64,000 nt of DNA from an uncultured Cohaesibacter sp. (GCF_963676485.1 NZ_OY781114.1:3798501-3862500), one strand, 5' to 3'; numbered from the stretch's first letter, positions 44,133-53,944 are shown. A program made the numbers and translations. Notes: generated by a model from the letters alone, not told the origin.

Positions 44133-44840
44133 ATGACCGAACAGACAAAACCGATTGATCTTTACTACTGGCCGACACCAAATGGCTGGAAAATCACCAT
44201 CATGCTTGAAGAGCTAGAGGTTCCTTATACCATCCATAACATCAACATTGGTGCAGGTGATCAGTTTGAGCCGAACTTTCTGGCCATTTCCCCCAACAAC
44301 AAGATGCCTGCCATTGTCGACCCTGAGGGGCCTGGCGGCGCGCCGATCTCGGTTTTTGAATCCGGGGCTATTCTGCTTTATCTCGCGCGCAAATTCGGGC
44401 GCTTCCTGCCCGACGATGAACGCGGCCGAGTGGATGTCGAGCAGTGGCTGATGTGGCAGATGGGCGGCTTTGGCCCGATGCTCGGTCAAAACCATCATTT
44501 CGGCACTTATGCACCTGAGAAGATTGACTATGCGATCAATCGATATCGGAACGAGACCCATCGTCTATATGGAGTCCTGAACAAGGCGCTTGAAGGACGC
44601 GATTATGTGGCCGGAGACTATTCCATCGCCGACATGGCGATTGTTGGCTGGGTGGTCCCGCATGAGCGTCAGGGGATTGATCTGGAAGAATTCCCCAATA
44701 TCAAGCGTTGGTTCGCAGCGCTTAATGCGCGCGAGGCGGTCAAGACCGGCCTTGCCATAGGCAAGGAAGACAGAGCCAAATTTGACCTATCAAAGGACAA
44801 GGACGCGCAATCGGTACTGTTCAACCAGCGTGCCCGATAA
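44133..44840 (+). CDS. Glutathione S-transferase, YfcG/Ure2p (Nu) type
   Basis: The 235-residue protein has an N-terminal thioredoxin-fold domain (LYYWPTPNGWKITIMLEELEVPY; PAIVDPEGPGGAPISVFESGAILLYLA, the glutathione Glu-Ser pair) and an all-helical C-terminal domain. The TPNGWK motif replaces the catalytic Ser/Tyr, as in E. coli YfcG and YghU disulfide-bond reductases. Start at 44133 has AGGA eight bases upstream; the longer frame begins in a non-coding region. A terminator follows. Confidence 0.92.
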   Translation: MTEQTKPIDLYYWPTPNGWKITIMLEELEVPYTIHNINIGAGDQFEPNFLAISPNNKMPAIVDPEGPGGAPISVFESGAILLYLARKFGRFLPDDERGRVDVEQWLMWQMGGFGPMLGQNHHFGTYAPEKIDYAINRYRNETHRLYGVLNKALEGRDYVAGDYSIADMAIVGWVVPHERQGIDLEEFPNIKRWFAALNAREAVKTGLAIGKEDRAKFDLSKDKDAQSVLFNQRAR

Positions 44841-44858
44841 AAAGAACAGATGCACTGC

Positions 44859-44886
44859 AAGGCACCCTTCGGGGTGCCTTTTTTGT
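44859..44886 (+). terminator. Intrinsic terminator with UUCG tetraloop
   Basis: AAGGCACCC (44859-44867) pairs with GGGTGCCTT (44872-44880) around TTCG, followed by six Ts. Ends the GST gene. Confidence 0.93.
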
Positions 44887-45227
44887 TTGATGACGTTCAA
44901 AGTTGTTTGCGTGAATTTTGATGGCACCGGCGGGAATATCCTTGGCAAGGACTTGTTGAAAACATTTCCTATGGTTTCCAAAGCGTTATGCGTCTCGTTC
45001 AGATTTTCTCTGAATTTTATCGAGCGTTGGCTGAAAAGCGCCAAAGCCAAGGTTGATCAAATGTAAATTTTACGCTCATGTAACCTTTTGTTTTTATTAC
45101 GGTAACCAATTCCATTTACGTCGAATTGAGAGATTTCTTACACCATTATTCCCATCAGAACAGGCAAAAATGCCTCCTTAACAAAGACCTTGAAACAAGG
45201 TCAGGACGCGTAAAACGGGGAATGAAA
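44887..45227. other. 341-base region before the Sel1-like gene, no gene seen
   Basis: A reading frame runs from 44782 to 45066 across the terminator but has no ribosome site, and its translation shows no recognisable domain. The region probably holds the promoter for the Sel1-like gene at 45228. Confidence 0.45.
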
Positions 45228-45494
45228 ATGGCACGGATGGAATTCAATGCAAGCGAACTGCATGGCTCTGGCAAGGAAGCAACGGGTGAAGTTTTCTTTC
45301 AGTTGGGCTTGTCCCACTCGATCGGCGATGATGGTGAGCCGGATCTGATTGCTGCCCATAAATGGTTCAATCTGGCTGCAATGAAGGGCGTTGTTGAAGC
45401 CGCGATCCGTCGGCAGGAACTGGCCGAGGAAATGTCATCTCTGGATGTTGCCAGAGCACAGCGCGAAGCGCGGGAATGGATTCGTCTGCACTAG
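45228..45494 (+). CDS. Small Sel1-like repeat protein
   Basis: An 88-residue helical protein. The segment FFQLGLSHSIGDDGEPDLIAAHKWFNLAAMKGVVEAA has the Sel1/TPR-like Ala-Gly pattern (AAHKWFNLAA), one repeat plus flanking helices. The ATG at 45228 has GGGGA seven bases upstream; the ATG at 45222 is too near. Similar short proteins occur in this order. They are thought to act as scaffolds; the partner is unknown. A terminator follows about 110 bases downstream. Confidence 0.72.
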   Translation: MARMEFNASELHGSGKEATGEVFFQLGLSHSIGDDGEPDLIAAHKWFNLAAMKGVVEAAIRRQELAEEMSSLDVARAQREAREWIRLH

Positions 45495-45601
45495 GATTTT
45501 TCGTCTGACCCGACAAGAACAATGCGACCGTGTTCTTGGAGAAGGGTGATATTCGAAAGATCGCGTGCAAACGGACAATACAAATGATCAATTCAATTTA
45601 G

Positions 45602-45630
45602 CGGGTACCAGCATGCTGGTGCCCGTTTTT
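45602..45630 (+). terminator. Intrinsic terminator of the Sel1-like gene
   Basis: CGGGTACCAGC (45602-45612) pairs with GCTGGTGCCCG (45615-45625), one G-U pair, then five Ts. It lies between convergent Sel1-like and ubiV genes. Confidence 0.88.
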
Positions 45631-45646
45631 CTTTGTCTTATTCAGC

Positions 45647-46558
45647 CTAGAGAGCCAATGCTTCTTCTATTTGCGCCATGCCCGGAGCACCGTGGCTGTA
45701 GCCATTGATGAAATGATGGGATGGCATCAATTCGCTGATCTTGGCGCGGGCTTCCTCAGAATCCATTTCGCCATTCATGTCAGCGCGGAAAATGCGCGCA
45801 ACCCCGATCATATCGCCTGTATGCGGCGAGAGGCGGAAGGCATTGACACCAGCCTCAGCCAGCACAGGCAATTCGTCTAGCAGAAGCTGAGAGCCATAGG
45901 ACATGGTCTGAATGCCGTTGACCGCGAGGAAGGGTTGTCCGGTCAGGCTTTTGACTTCCCGTCCGTCCGGATCCTGATCGCAAACAAAGCGGCAACTATC
46001 CTTGTGCAGATTATGCAGCCGGGCGTGATAGCAACGAGCGGAAAGGGCCAGCGGCAATCGTCCAAAGACTTGCATTTCATATTTTGGCTCGGGAGCTGCC
46101 TTGATCAATTGCGCGATGGTTTCGGCTGGCACCTCGGGCGGCATGACGAACCGTTCCGCTCCGCGTCTGGCCAGTGAGGTGATCGTGGCTTCGTTATAGA
46201 TGTTGATATAAGGGCCGATAACGAATTTGCGATCCTTGAGAAAAGCCATGGCCGTCAGGTCGTTGGCTTCCACGGTCCACATGTCCTGCTCGCATTGTTC
46301 GCGCAGAACCTTGCGTTCGGGCTTTGTGGTGACAAGGGCTAGCGTCGATATGATGACCTTTTTGCCCGCCGCTTCCATGCGCTCGAGAATATCGGGCAGC
46401 ACATTGTTGCGGAAGGGCAGGCGCTTGGAACAGACAGCTTCACCGATATAGATCAGATCGAAATCCGACTCGTCTGCCATCTTGAAATAGAAATCGCGCC
46501 AGTCAGCCTCGGACCAGTTAAAAAGGCAGGGGCCAAGGGTGAGTTCTGTATTCTTCAT
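45647..46558 (-). CDS. ubiV: O2-independent ubiquinone hydroxylation protein UbiV
   Basis: The 303-residue U32-family protein carries four cysteines, C43, C176, C189 and C193, at the spacing known for the 4Fe-4S cluster of E. coli UbiV (39/180/193/197). It works with UbiU to hydroxylate the ubiquinone ring without oxygen, using prephenate as oxygen source. The ATG at 46558 has AAGG upstream. The stop is next to a rightward terminator. It starts 17 bases after ubiU and is part of the ubiT-ubiU-ubiV operon. Confidence 0.95.
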   Translation of the reverse strand: MKNTELTLGPCLFNWSEADWRDFYFKMADESDFDLIYIGEAVCSKRLPFRNNVLPDILERMEAAGKKVIISTLALVTTKPERKVLREQCEQDMWTVEANDLTAMAFLKDRKFVIGPYINIYNEATITSLARRGAERFVMPPEVPAETIAQLIKAAPEPKYEMQVFGRLPLALSARCYHARLHNLHKDSCRFVCDQDPDGREVKSLTGQPFLAVNGIQTMSYGSQLLLDELPVLAEAGVNAFRLSPHTGDMIGVARIFRADMNGEMDSEEARAKISELMPSHHFINGYSHGAPGMAQIEEALAL

Positions 46559-46575
46559 CTCGGTTTGCCTTTCTC

Positions 46576-47571
46576 TTAGCGCCATGTCTTCTGGTAGGAG
46601 CCCTTGGTGCTCTTCTGACCTTCGGTCATCGGAGCGAGCAAGGCGTCAAGGTCAATGCTGCGGCCCGCAGCCACGGCATCAACGGCCTGACGGAAGCTCT
46701 TGACCACTTGCGCCATATAGGCCTTGCCGCGCTGGCGCCCCTCGATCTTGAGAGCGGTGACACCGGCTTGCTGCAGCTGCGGCAGGATTTCGGCTGCGTT
46801 GAGGCTGACCGGATCTTCAAACACATAGCCGGTCTCGCCAAGAGATTCGAAGCGCCCCTTGCATAGGGTCGGATAGGCAGCGGCTTCGCCCTTGGGATAT
46901 TGGTTGATGGTGATGCCTTCCAGCGTGCTTTCCAGATGGGTGCCATGGTCTTCATACTTCACCGAGCCTGGAGGGGAGCAGACGCCGTTGATGTTGGGGG
47001 ATTTTCCGGTGCAATAGGAGGAGAGGGAGCAGCGCCCCTCGGCCATGACGCAGAGGCCGCCAAAGATGAAGACTTCCGTTTCACAGGAGATCTCCTTGTT
47101 GATGGCTGCGATTTCCTGAACCGTCAATACGCGAGGGAGAACCACGCGCTTGGCACCGAACTCGCTGGCATAATAATTGATCATGTCTGCATTGGCGGCT
47201 GCGGCCTGAACCGAAAGATGAACGCGCAAATCCGGATGCTTGGAAGCGGCATAATCGAGCAAGCCGATGTCGGCAAGAATGATGGCATGGGCGTCAGACG
47301 CTGCCACATCGTCGATGGCCTTGTACCACAGGTCGGTGTTGCCAGCTTGCGCGAAAGTATTCACGGCGACAAGCACTTTTGATCCATTTTTTGCCGCATA
47401 TTCAATGCCTTGCTGCATTTCCTTGCGGGAAAAGTTGAGGCCGGGGAAGTTGCGGGCATTGGTCTGGTCGCGGAAACCGCAGTATATAGTATCGGCGCCC
47501 GCGTCAACTGCCGTGCGCAGCGCTGCAGGGGTTCCTGCTGGACAAACCAGCTCCATGGCTTTTTGTGACAT
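46576..47571 (-). CDS. ubiU: O2-independent ubiquinone hydroxylation protein UbiU
   Basis: The 331-residue U32-family partner of UbiV has ELVCPAGTPAALRTAVDAGADTIY at the N-terminus and cysteines C174, C181, C198 and C237, which line up with the E. coli cluster ligands 169/176/193/232 with a constant offset of five. KIEGRQRGKAYM near the C-terminus is a family signature. The ribosome site precedes MSQKAMELV. It starts 34 bases after ubiT. Confidence 0.95.
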   Translation of the reverse strand: MSQKAMELVCPAGTPAALRTAVDAGADTIYCGFRDQTNARNFPGLNFSRKEMQQGIEYAAKNGSKVLVAVNTFAQAGNTDLWYKAIDDVAASDAHAIILADIGLLDYAASKHPDLRVHLSVQAAAANADMINYYASEFGAKRVVLPRVLTVQEIAAINKEISCETEVFIFGGLCVMAEGRCSLSSYCTGKSPNINGVCSPPGSVKYEDHGTHLESTLEGITINQYPKGEAAAYPTLCKGRFESLGETGYVFEDPVSLNAAEILPQLQQAGVTALKIEGRQRGKAYMAQVVKSFRQAVDAVAAGRSIDLDALLAPMTEGQKSTKGSYQKTWR

Positions 47572-47605
47572 AGGTTTCTATTCCAAAGCTTGCTGAGTGG
47601 TTCTA

Positions 47606-48196
47606 TCAGGTCGGATATGGGCCCGGCATGCCATCCATGGCGGGATGGCCTGTGGTTTCTTCCTGCGTGCCCTGCATAAAGGAACTCTTCTTGAGAGCGT
47701 CAATGAAGCGCTTGCCACCAGATTCCAGAGGCCGGCTCAATGGCCCAGCGATAGCCGAGCATTCATGCACGAAGTCTATCTCTGCATCATCAAGCGCATT
47801 GCGCAGGGCGAGTACGGCTTCGGTGTCGCCTTCGATGGTCAGATCGCGGGAAAAGAAGAGGGCGTCTCCATCTTCCTCGCCGTCAAGCAGGCTGACGAGA
47901 GACAGGAAGGGCGCGGTGACTGTAACATCCCGGTTGGGGAAGTTTTCCAGCGAACGGGAAAGGCGCAGCTGCACTTTTTGATTATGGAAGGTCATGCAGG
48001 CGACCCAGTCGAGGTCGGTGGGCACGATGACAAAGGATTTCTTTGCATAATCATCCAGTCGATCGAAAAATTCGGGATGCTGCCCGGCGACTCGGTTGGC
48101 GACCTCCGAGATCAGGCGCTCCAGTGGCAGGAGAGGAAGATAGCGCGTGAAGCGTGCGACGATTGGCGGAAAACTGCGCACCGTTCCGTTTGACAT
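47606..48196 (-). CDS. ubiT: SCP2-domain ubiquinone accessory protein UbiT
   Basis: The 196-residue protein has an SCP2 sterol-carrier-like domain (FVIVPTDLDWVACMTFHNQKVQLRLS), the lipid-binding scaffold needed for O2-independent ubiquinone synthesis. It begins RFTRYLPLLPLERLISEVANRV, typical of UbiT. The ATG at 48196 has GAGGAG upstream; the 25-residue extension was dropped. First gene of the operon; an FNR-type box lies 106 bases upstream. Confidence 0.9.
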   Translation of the reverse strand: MSNGTVRSFPPIVARFTRYLPLLPLERLISEVANRVAGQHPEFFDRLDDYAKKSFVIVPTDLDWVACMTFHNQKVQLRLSRSLENFPNRDVTVTAPFLSLVSLLDGEEDGDALFFSRDLTIEGDTEAVLALRNALDDAEIDFVHECSAIAGPLSRPLESGGKRFIDALKKSSFMQGTQEETTGHPAMDGMPGPYPT

Positions 48197-48301
48197 TGGG
48201 TATCTCCTCTGGATGGTTTTCCCTGCTTGCAAGTGTATGGGCTCACGATAGCGCGCGTGCGTCATGAGCAATCATTCTCACGATGTATATGTTTCTTTTA
48301 C

Positions 48302-48315
48302 TTGATAAAAATCAT
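48302..48315. promoter_or_regulatory. FNR/FnrL-type binding site before ubiT
   Basis: TTGATaaaaATCAT matches nine of ten bases of the TTGAT-N4-ATCAA consensus. It lies 106 bases upstream of the ubiT start. Anaerobic induction of the ubiT-ubiU-ubiV operon is inferred. Confidence 0.65.
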
Positions 48316-48707
48316 TTGGACCTGTGCTAAAATGCCTCAGGTATTTTTCCTTATTGTCGTCTCTTGATCGTCATGCACCGAGTGGGGGCGGAGGCTTAAA
48401 AGCAGTTGGCTATTGAGTGGCAATTCTGGATCACGTTCTGGTTTTTTATGTTAAAAATTGCGGGTTAATCATTGTAATTATTGCGCAAGTGCTGCGGGGG
48501 CTGCAAAAAGCTGCTCAGGGACGATTTTTCTTCTATGCAAGTCCCTTCAACCATGGTAGTGACCAGCGTCAACTTCTATCCTTTTTGTTTCTGTCTGAAG
48601 TACTCAGGCTCGTGGCTTTTTGCGGGCAAGGCAGAGACTTTTATCCTTTTGGCACCGCGTTCACGCTTCCATGAAGTGGCGTGGACCAAACTCAGAGGAG
48701 AGTTGGC
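48316..48707. other. 392-base intergenic region upstream of guaB
   Basis: The stretch between the FNR box and guaB carries the guaB promoter and untranslated leader. A rightward frame in front of guaB does not look coding. No riboswitch or hairpin with T-run was recognised. Confidence 0.4.
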
Positions 48708-50210
48708 ATGGCCACCATAATTCATCCTTCCACCGGACAAGAGGCTTTGACCTTTGACGATGTTCTGCTTCAGCCAGATCATTCGGTCGTCATGCCCGGT
48801 CAGGTTAACATCACCACCAATCTGACCAAAGAAATCGAGCTTAATCTGCCGTTGCTTTCTTCGGCCATGGACACCGTGACAGAAGCGAAAATGGCGATTG
48901 CCATGGCGCAGGCTGGCGGCATGGGTGTTATCCATAAGAATTTCACCAATGAAGAGCAGGCCGAGCAGGTTCGGCAGGTGAAAAAATTCGAAAGCGGCAT
49001 GGTGGTCAATCCCTTGACCATTACCCCTGACTATACCGTGGCAGAAGCCAAGGCTCTGACCAAGAAGCATGGTTTCTCCGGCGTGCCTGTTGTTGAAGGC
49101 TCCAAGGAAAGCGGCTCTAAGGGCGGACGCCTTGTCGGTATTCTCACCCACCGCGATCTGCGCTTTGCTTCCGATCCGGAGCAGCGGGTTTACGAACTGA
49201 TGACGCGGGACAATCTGGTTACCGTGACCGAACAGGTCAATCAGGACGAAGCCAAACGCCTGTTGCATCAGCATCGCATTGAGAAGCTGCTTGTTGTTGA
49301 TGACAAGTTCCACTGCGTCGGCCTGATCACAGTGAAGGATATCGAAAAATCCCGCCTCAACCCCAATGCCTGTAAAGACAGCCAGGGGCGCTTGCGCGCT
49401 GCTGCTGCTTGTTCTGTTGGAGATGATGGCTTTGAACGCGCCATGGCGCTGATCGACGCTGAAGTGGATGCACTGGTCATTGATACTGCCCATGGGCATA
49501 GCCAAGGGGTGCTTGATTCAGTGACGCGCATCAAGAAGGAAACCAACAATGTCCAGCTGATCGCGGGCAACGTGGCCACCGCTGACGCCACCAAGGCATT
49601 GATTGATGCGGGTGCGGATGCGGTCAAGGTCGGTATCGGGCCGGGCTCGATTTGTACGACCCGTATTGTTGCCGGTGTTGGCGTGCCTCAGTTGACGGCT
49701 GTTATGGATTGTTCAACGGCTGCAGCAGAGCAGGGCATTCCGACCATCGCCGATGGTGGTATCAAATTTTCCGGTGACTTCGCCAAGGCGCTTGCAGGCG
49801 GTGCTCAAGTCGCCATGGCCGGTTCGCTTCTGGCTGGCACGGACGAAAGCCCCGGAGAGGTTTACCTTTATCAGGGCCGTTCCTTCAAATCCTACCGTGG
49901 TATGGGCTCTGTCGGGGCTATGGCTCGCGGCTCGGCTGACCGCTATTTCCAGGCTGAAGTGCGCGACACCCTCAAGCTGGTTCCTGAAGGCGTTGAAGGT
50001 CAGGTGCCTTACAAAGGCTCTGCATCGGCAGTGTTGCACCAGCTCGCTGGTGGCCTGAAGGCTGCCATGGGCTACACCGGCTCTGAAAATCTGGAAGCAT
50101 TCCGCAATCGTGCCAAGTTTGTTCGCATCTCCTCAGCGTCCTTGCGTGAAAGTCACGCGCATGATGTCACGATTACGAGAGAGAGCCCGAACTATGGCAC
50201 GACGGTTTGA
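48708..50210 (+). CDS. guaB: Inosine-5'-monophosphate dehydrogenase
   Basis: The 500-residue enzyme converts IMP to XMP, the first step to GMP. The catalytic loop [19 protein letters not shown] contains the nucleophilic Cys, and the flap RYFQ segment is present. Two CBS domains are inserted (about 95-215). ATG at 48708 follows GAGGAG. GuaA is encoded 11 kb downstream, not in one operon. Length normal. Confidence 0.96.
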   Translation: MATIIHPSTGQEALTFDDVLLQPDHSVVMPGQVNITTNLTKEIELNLPLLSSAMDTVTEAKMAIAMAQAGGMGVIHKNFTNEEQAEQVRQVKKFESGMVVNPLTITPDYTVAEAKALTKKHGFSGVPVVEGSKESGSKGGRLVGILTHRDLRFASDPEQRVYELMTRDNLVTVTEQVNQDEAKRLLHQHRIEKLLVVDDKFHCVGLITVKDIEKSRLNPNACKDSQGRLRAAAACSVGDDGFERAMALIDAEVDALVIDTAHGHSQGVLDSVTRIKKETNNVQLIAGNVATADATKALIDAGADAVKVGIGPGSICTTRIVAGVGVPQLTAVMDCSTAAAEQGIPTIADGGIKFSGDFAKALAGGAQVAMAGSLLAGTDESPGEVYLYQGRSFKSYRGMGSVGAMARGSADRYFQAEVRDTLKLVPEGVEGQVPYKGSASAVLHQLAGGLKAAMGYTGSENLEAFRNRAKFVRISSASLRESHAHDVTITRESPNYGTTV

Positions 50211-50244
50211 CGCTGATATAGAATAATAGAAAATAGCTGATTTA

Positions 50245-50290
50245 TGCGGGGTTTGCAGTTCCTTACAGTTTCTGCAAACCCCGCATTTTT
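50245..50290 (+). terminator. Intrinsic terminator of guaB
   Basis: A perfect 14-bp stem (50245-50258 with 50272-50285) is followed by five Ts. It lies 35 bases after the guaB stop, between convergent guaB and opgH. Confidence 0.95.
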
Positions 50291-50308
50291 ATTTGTAGAA
50301 GGCCTCGT

Positions 50309-52123
50309 TCAGGAGGATGGAACAAGGCCGGCACCGATGGTGCTCGCGGCTTGCGGATCGGGGGCGTTTGTTTTCTCTTGCGCGATCTCTTGTGGGGTGG
50401 CCAATGTCCATTTTTCGATCAACGCGTCATGCAGCTCTACGACCTGAGGTTTGATCCTGTCGGCGGGGACCGTAAAGCATGTGCTGGCACCAACCCGTGC
50501 ACTCCACCACAGAATGATCGGCGCAAAGGTAATTGGCAGGGCGACCGGCAAGAGCCAATAAAGAATGCTTGGTGTCAGCATGTAGGCGATCGTCAGGCCG
50601 CAGAGGCCGACCAGAGAAATCCAGCTTGATGCCGCGAAACACTCGCGCCAGCTCAATTGGCCATCTCCACGATTGTTGGTTGGCCATCCACCGTCTTTGC
50701 CCATCAATACCTGATAAACAGAGCGGGTGGTGAAGAGCATGACAATCGGAGCGATCAGGGAAGAGAGCAGCACTTCCATGAGCGTTGACACAAAGACCTT
50801 GCCAATGCCTCCGAATGAGGAGGACTGTCCCGTCCATGCGGCTTTCACGGCAACCAAAAGCTTGGGCAGCAGCAACAAGCCGAAGATGCCGACCAGCAAA
50901 CTGATTGCCTCAAATGTCATTGAGGGAGGAATATAGGGGATGGGCCAGTTTGCTTCAGGGAAGTAGTCAGGTTGAACATCGAAATAGGGGGCCAGAATGG
51001 AAACCAGCAAAAAAGCCAACCAGAATAAAGGGGCTATATAGGCCATGATGCCCTGCGCAAAGACAAAGCGCGACCATGCCTTTAGGCCCGGTGCTGTTAT
51101 AACCCTTGCATGCTGGAGGTTGCCCTGACACCAGCGGCGATCCCGTTTGCCATGGTCAATCACATTCTCGGGGCCTTCCTCAAACGAGCCTTCCAGATCA
51201 TCATCTACCCGCACAATCCAGCCAGCTCGCGCCAGAAGCGCAGCTTCCACATAGTCGTGGCTCATTATGTGACCACCAAAAGGGGGCGTTCCACGCAATA
51301 CTGGTAGACCGCAAGACTGGACAAAGGCCTGCACACGCACAATGGCATTGTGCCCCCAGAACGGGCCGGTTTCTCCTTGCAACATGGCAAGCCCACGGCA
51401 AAATACGGGAGAATAGAAGGATGCGGCGAATTGCATGGCACGCCCGAAACGGGTTTGCGCCCGAATGATCTTGGGGAGGGTTTGCAGGAGCCCCAAACGC
51501 GGCTCGGCTTCCATGCGTCGGATCATTTCGAGAATGGTCTGCCCTTCCATCAGGCTGTCGGCATCCAGAATGAGCGCATAGTCATAGGCGCCACCGGATT
51601 GTTCGAAGAATTCTTCGACATTGCCAGCCTTTTTGCCAGTATTCTGGGCTCTGCGGCGATAGAAGAAGCGCCCTTGGCCATTGCATTCTTCAACCAGTCG
51701 CACAAATAACGCTTCTTCATTGCGCGCAATCTCATTGTCGCGGGTATCCGAGAGGATCGCGAAATGGATATTGGCTTGTGCATCCGCTTGTTTGATGGAC
51801 TTGTCCATTGCGGCAAGACGGGTGAAGGACATGAGCGGGTCTTCATTATAGACCGGCATCAGGACAACCGTCCTGCCTTTGATCCATTCGGCTCCACGCT
51901 TGGTGGGGCGCTTGGCCGAGGTGGTCAGCCCGATGATACCCTGCATTCCGCCCCAAGCCAGCCATACGGTTGAGACCAGAATGAGCAGGGAGAGCGCAAT
52001 GTCGATCACATTGAGGCCATTAATGGCAACCACCTGCAGGAAGGTGAAAAAGGCGATTGCCCCCACAGCGAGACTTGCGGCAACGGTGCCGCCTCGCAAA
52101 AGATAGAGCCCGAGTTTTTTCAT
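50309..52123 (-). CDS. opgH: Glucans biosynthesis glucosyltransferase OpgH
   Basis: The 604-residue inner-membrane GT2 enzyme polymerises the beta-glucan backbone of osmoregulated periplasmic glucans. The catalytic core shows LMPVYNEDP, ILDADS, HDYVEAALL and RDRRWCQGN (Q-x-x-R-W-like). Two N-terminal and about five C-terminal helices flank it. It lacks the long N-terminal cytosolic region of E. coli OpgH. The ATG at 52123 was chosen over GTG at 52141; neither has a strong ribosome site, which suggests coupling to the short frame upstream. Confidence 0.93.
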   Translation of the reverse strand: MKKLGLYLLRGGTVAASLAVGAIAFFTFLQVVAINGLNVIDIALSLLILVSTVWLAWGGMQGIIGLTTSAKRPTKRGAEWIKGRTVVLMPVYNEDPLMSFTRLAAMDKSIKQADAQANIHFAILSDTRDNEIARNEEALFVRLVEECNGQGRFFYRRRAQNTGKKAGNVEEFFEQSGGAYDYALILDADSLMEGQTILEMIRRMEAEPRLGLLQTLPKIIRAQTRFGRAMQFAASFYSPVFCRGLAMLQGETGPFWGHNAIVRVQAFVQSCGLPVLRGTPPFGGHIMSHDYVEAALLARAGWIVRVDDDLEGSFEEGPENVIDHGKRDRRWCQGNLQHARVITAPGLKAWSRFVFAQGIMAYIAPLFWLAFLLVSILAPYFDVQPDYFPEANWPIPYIPPSMTFEAISLLVGIFGLLLLPKLLVAVKAAWTGQSSSFGGIGKVFVSTLMEVLLSSLIAPIVMLFTTRSVYQVLMGKDGGWPTNNRGDGQLSWRECFAASSWISLVGLCGLTIAYMLTPSILYWLLPVALPITFAPIILWWSARVGASTCFTVPADRIKPQVVELHDALIEKWTLATPQEIAQEKTNAPDPQAASTIGAGLVPSS

Positions 52124-52133
52124 GACTGACGTC

Positions 52134-52292
52134 TCACGCACCAGACAGCTTCACGGTCGTCCGCAGAAAATGGCGGAGGCTGACCATCAGTCGATAGCGG
52201 TTCCGCTTTGGCCGTTCCAAAACCTGTGTTGGCATGACCATCGGGGCGCGCGGCAAAGCGCAGGGGCCAGAAGTTAATTCATCAAATGTCAT
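52134..52292 (-). CDS. Short frame between opgG and opgH (52 aa)
   Basis: An open frame of 52 codons with AAGGTG nine bases before its ATG; its stop is ten bases before the opgH ATG. The product is basic, with PRAPMVMPTQVLERPKRNRY in the middle. Pro/Met-Pro-rich segments like this occur near the N-terminus of longer OpgH proteins, so it may be a separated or frameshifted N-terminal piece, or a coupling peptide. Frames differ by one base. Reality of the product is unproven. Confidence 0.4.
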   Translation of the reverse strand: MTFDELTSGPCALPRAPMVMPTQVLERPKRNRYRLMVSLRHFLRTTVKLSGA

Positions 52293-52339
52293 TGTCGTCA
52301 CCTTGATTTACGATTGCAAAAGTTGGTTCTTCCAGAGAC

Positions 52340-53944
52340 TCATTGATTGATCCATTGATAAGCCCATGTTTCGGTCAGGCGACGACCGAAGCCGGACAAA
52401 TGTGTCGTCATTTCCACGATGCTTCCTTCTGGAGCGGAAACATCCATGACAAGACGCCAAACCCTTTCATCGGGAATCGGGGTCAGCGTCTGGGTCTTGA
52501 TTTCGCCATGCATGATGTTGCTGTTGATCTTGACCTTTTCGACTTCGCTGGCAGGGAGATCGGCAAGGACCCCATCCTTGAAGTCGATTACAAATTTGCG
52601 CGTTCCATCCTTATTCTCAACGCCGGAAACGCCTCCCGCACCCGAACGGGTTTCAAGCACATAGGCAAGTCCTTCTTCATCTTTGGCTGGCAGATCGCCC
52701 CAGTGCATCCGATAGGCATATTCATAGCGCTCACCTGCCTTGCCTCCCTTTTCGGGCACCCAGAAGGCAACGATATTGTCATTTACTTCAAGTTCGGAAG
52801 GGATCTCGACCAGCCGTACCGAGCCTTTGCCCCAATCGCCGACGGGTTCGATGCGCAGGGAAGGGCGTCGCTCATAGAGGGCCGATACATCCTGAAAATG
52901 ATCGAACTCCCGATCGCGTTGCATGAGGCCAAAGCTCTTGGGCGATTGCTCGGCAAAGTAACTGGATGCCAGCTTCGGCGGGTTAGACAGGGGACGCCAG
53001 ACACGCTCGCCATTCTGCTTGATAATTTCAAGGCCGTCGCTGTCATGGACATTGGGGCGGTAGTCGTCGAATGCGTCCCGATTGCGCTCTGCGAACAGGA
53101 ACATGGAGGTCAATGGAGCGATGCCAAGTTGCGGAATATCTTCACGCAGATAAAGGCGCGCGGTTGTGTTGATGACTGTGTTGTTTCCCGGAGCAATTTC
53201 GAAACGGAAAGCCCCTGTGACGGATTGGCTTTCAAGAGCGGCATAAATCTTGAGTCTCCGCTCTGACGATTTGGGGCGCTCAACATAAAAACGGGTGAAG
53301 ACCGGGAATTCTTCAGGCTCCGAGCCTCCGGTATTGATGGCCAAGCCGCGTGCAGAAAGGCCGTAAACGGAGCCTTTGCCCAACGCCCGGAAATAGGAAG
53401 CCCCCTGAAAGGCGATCAATTCATCAAATACATCAGGGCGGTTCAGCGGATAATGCAAACGGAAGCCTGCAATGCCGGGCAGCGTTACATGCTCGGGCAC
53501 CATGTCCCTGACCTGACGCTCATAGATGAAATCGTCGGTGCTGAAGCTGACCGGTGTCGCTTTACTGTCTGATACCTCATAAAGAGCGACCGGTGTTTTG
53601 AACAGCCATCCCATATGGAAGGCATGCAGGCGAAAGGCTGACTGATCTATATCTGCGAATTTTGCCTTCTCCGGGTTGAAGCGGATCATGCGGTAGGCAT
53701 CGTAAGTCAGTTTTTGCAGATACTCCTCGTCGGATTCCTTTGGCGCAACATAGTCTTTCGATGCCAGCATTTCCATTTCGGATGACAGGCTGTCAAAGCT
53801 AAAATCCATAGCAGGCACGGCTGGCTGTTGTGCAGCCTTTTCATTTGCTCCCTCGGCAAACGCAACATGGCTCAGAGAAACCAGAGTGGTTGCCGCAGTG
53901 GCAGCCAAAAATGAACGACGAGTTAGTGACATAGGGGTACGCAT
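52340..53944 (-). CDS. opgG: Periplasmic glucans biosynthesis protein OpgG
   Basis: The 534-residue protein has a Tat signal with twin Arg (LTRRSFLAATAATTLVSL) and the OpgG/OpgD fold: FDSLSSEMEMLASK, the substrate-cleft region, and a C-terminal domain ending WAYQWINQ. It acts in the periplasm on glucan branching. The start is 53944 or the ATG at 53932; both lack a clear ribosome site. About 50 bases separate it from the short frame before opgH, all in one operon. Confidence 0.92.
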   Translation of the reverse strand: MRTPMSLTRRSFLAATAATTLVSLSHVAFAEGANEKAAQQPAVPAMDFSFDSLSSEMEMLASKDYVAPKESDEEYLQKLTYDAYRMIRFNPEKAKFADIDQSAFRLHAFHMGWLFKTPVALYEVSDSKATPVSFSTDDFIYERQVRDMVPEHVTLPGIAGFRLHYPLNRPDVFDELIAFQGASYFRALGKGSVYGLSARGLAINTGGSEPEEFPVFTRFYVERPKSSERRLKIYAALESQSVTGAFRFEIAPGNNTVINTTARLYLREDIPQLGIAPLTSMFLFAERNRDAFDDYRPNVHDSDGLEIIKQNGERVWRPLSNPPKLASSYFAEQSPKSFGLMQRDREFDHFQDVSALYERRPSLRIEPVGDWGKGSVRLVEIPSELEVNDNIVAFWVPEKGGKAGERYEYAYRMHWGDLPAKDEEGLAYVLETRSGAGGVSGVENKDGTRKFVIDFKDGVLADLPASEVEKVKINSNIMHGEIKTQTLTPIPDERVWRLVMDVSAPEGSIVEMTTHLSGFGRRLTETWAYQWINQ

